Notes under the pieces: model-generated
What the model saw: only the letters and a program-made list of their open reading frames with translations
Told to the model about the DNA's origin: nothing
Database searches by the model: none
Translations under genes and position numbers: made by a program
Shown: in pieces, positions 35,451-36,841 of the stretch
Numbering within the stretch: position 1 is the stretch's first letter
Layout of the letters: every line of letters starts with the position of its first letter
Assembly: GCA_031271805.1 (NCBI GenBank)
Contig: JAISUX010000062.1
Coordinates: forward strand, 1 to 36,841
Source of the DNA: Tannerella sp.
Lineage (GTDB): Bacteria; Bacteroidota; Bacteroidia; Bacteroidales; Tannerellaceae
Length of the DNA stretch: 36,841 bases
Direction of reading: 5' to 3'

Positions 35451-36841
35451 TTAATATCCGGGATTTTGTTCAAGTTTGGCATCTTTATTTGCTTCTATCT
35501 CCGAATACGGAATAGGCCACAAACCGTGATAATCCTTGATCTCGTCTTTGTTGAGGGTGTTATACTTGCGAACACGTTCAACTAATTTGCCGACACGATG
35601 CAAAGTTATACGGCGATGTTCCTCATAAACCAATTCCCGCGCCCGTTCATCAAGGATGTAATCAATCGTAACATCCTCAGGCGCAACCGGTTTTGCCTGA
35701 GCGCGAAGACGGACAACATTAATGTCATCTGCCGCTCCCTGACGGTCGCCTTTAGCAAGTCGCGCTTCCGCACGCAAGAGATATGTTTCGGCAAGGCGCA
35801 ACATATAATTGTCGCGGTAGGTCTGACCGGCATTAGTCTTTAGCGTACCGAGACTCTTGTCGATATACACGGCATCGGGATGTTGCCCTGGCGTCGTTAT
35901 CTTCGACGGATGTGGGTACCATCGCCATGGCTGGTTCACCAATGTGCTTCCCGGATATTTCACTGCGCTCGAATCGTAGTATGCCGAAGCGGTGTTATTA
36001 TAATGGAAATCGCGCACAATATTATGTGGCGCGTTACGGATGTCATTGTCCCAGTCGCTAAGCCACAGGTCGTTAAGAAACCAGTCGGTATTCATCATCA
36101 GCGACACACCTGCGCCTCCGCAATTGTAGTCCGACTGCGGCAATCCTATCACGCCTTCGTTCTCGTCGGGGTCTTTGAGCGTCATCCATGGCACAGGGCC
36201 TGCGACACGTTCAAGCGTGTTGTTCGACACACTGTAGCCGCCTGCCGAAACAAGGTTGCCGCCAACTACATCTATCTCGAACTGGATAACCCAAAGCGCT
36301 TCCTTATTACCGCTGCTGCGGTTCTGGTTGCCGACGCGGAACAGGTCCCAATAGACGTCACCGGGCTGTGTGAACTTAAGATAACGATCTGTGGGGTCTT
36401 CATTAGCCATACTTCCGAAACGGGCAGTCATCATTGCTGTGTTAGGGTCATTGATGACAGCGCTTGCCGCCGTTATAGCCTCATCGTATTTTCCAAGCGA
36501 AATATATGTCTCCGCAAGTAAATGTTGAGCGACAACGTTAGACACCTTCCCATCCGCAACTTTATCAATCGAAGGGAGCACATTTGCCGCTTCGGTGGCA
36601 TCAAGCGCCATTTGATTAAGTACATCCGCTTTGGGGCTTCTCACAAAGTCGGTTTTGGGACTGGTAATTTCCTCCGTCACAAGCGGCACATCGCCCCATA
36701 AATAGACGATAAAACGATAAGCAAAAGCTCTAAAGAATTTCGCTTCGGCAATTATCAGATTCTTCTCATTATCAGTCATATCCGATTCCTGCGCACGTGA
36801 AATAATCGTGTTGGCATTTGATACGATTTTGTACCAATTGT
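35451..36841 (-). CDS. SusD/RagB-family lipoprotein, 5' partial (third copy)
   Basis: The frame stays open to the right window edge. Reading continues upstream of the internal ATG at 36779 with N-W-Y-K-I-V-S-N-A-N-T-I-I-S-R-A-Q-E-S-D, a normal SusD stretch, so the true start and lipobox lie outside. Visible features are the TPR-like helix A-E-A-K-F-F-R-A-F-A-Y-R-F-I-V-Y-L-W-G-D-V-P-L-V-T-E (split here by residue), Y-M-L-R-L-A-E-T-Y-L-L-R-A-E-A-R-L, I-L-D-E-R-A-R-E-L-V-Y-E-E-H-R-R, and the end P-Y-S-E-I-E-A-N-K-D then L-E-Q-N-P-G-Y. About 463 residues are visible. A susC gene is expected just beyond the edge on this strand. The two-part glycosidase follows downstream and is probably in the same locus. 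Confidence 0.93.
   Translation of the reverse strand, partial: NWYKIVSNANTIISRAQESDMTDNEKNLIIAEAKFFRAFAYRFIVYLWGDVPLVTEEITSPKTDFVRSPKADVLNQMALDATEAANVLPSIDKVADGKVSNVVAQHLLAETYISLGKYDEAITAASAVINDPNTAMMTARFGSMANEDPTDRYLKFTQPGDVYWDLFRVGNQNRSSGNKEALWVIQFEIDVVGGNLVSAGGYSVSNNTLERVAGPVPWMTLKDPDENEGVIGLPQSDYNCGGAGVSLMMNTDWFLNDLWLSDWDNDIRNAPHNIVRDFHYNNTASAYYDSSAVKYPGSTLVNQPWRWYPHPSKITTPGQHPDAVYIDKSLGTLKTNAGQTYRDNYMLRLAETYLLRAEARLAKGDRQGAADDINVVRLRAQAKPVAPEDVTIDYILDERARELVYEEHRRITLHRVGKLVERVRKYNTLNKDEIKDYHGLWPIPYSEIEANKDAKLEQNPGY

Overview
The window looks like chromosomal DNA of a Bacteroidota bacterium, most likely order Bacteroidales. The evidence is: two SusC/SusD pairs plus a third, partial SusD; a protein ending in a type IX secretion (T9SS) sorting domain; a fimbrillin-like lipoprotein; several lipoprotein signals with Cys at residue 18-20; and promoters of the Bacteroides type (TTTG near -33, TAnnTTTG near -7). 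Base composition is near 50% GC by eye. I cannot place it below order. I see no rRNA, tRNA, CRISPR array, insertion sequence or phage gene.

Layout. (1) 1-3871: the 3' part of a large T9SS surface protein, then a fimbrillin-family lipoprotein flanked on both sides by TTTAGA-type low-complexity repeats. (2) 3892-13560: one promoter, seven tightly packed genes and one terminator. The genes are two heparinase II/III-family proteins, a GH105 unsaturated-glucuronyl hydrolase, a DUF2264 protein, an ExuT-like hexuronate MFS transporter, a UroD/MtaA-like protein and a Gfo/Idh/MocA oxidoreductase. This reads as a pathway for depolymerising and importing a uronic-acid glycan. (3) 13570-22775: promoter, long leader, SusC, SusD and a GH38 alpha-mannosidase with a C-terminal F5/8-type domain, then a strong terminator. 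(4) 22795-31146: a second promoter and leader of the same type, then SusC, SusD, a DUF3823 lipoprotein and a GxGYxYP-family putative glycosidase. (5) Minus strand, 36841-31184: a SusD cut by the window edge, then a very large two-part enzyme (DUF6259-like plus GH42-like).

How they work together. The SusC/SusD pairs should bind and import oligosaccharides at the outer membrane. The secreted or lipoprotein glycosidases and lyases trim them, and the ExuT-like carrier brings monouronates into the cytoplasm. The oxidoreductase, and possibly the UroD-like protein, then process them. No regulator (HTCS, SusR, ECF sigma/anti-sigma pair, GntR or LacI) is encoded here.

The most unusual feature is a pair of related leaders of about 330-390 nt in front of the two susC genes. 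Each has the same promoter, a (GA)n purine microsatellite, an open frame running through it in phase with susC, a hairpin near the 3' end whose pairing is kept by compensatory changes, and an identical stretch just before the start codon. I regard this as a candidate undescribed regulatory leader. Other points worth checking are a composition break inside the DUF6259-GH42 gene, a possible gene remnant at its 3' end, and a shared palindrome placed before two of the glycosidase genes.
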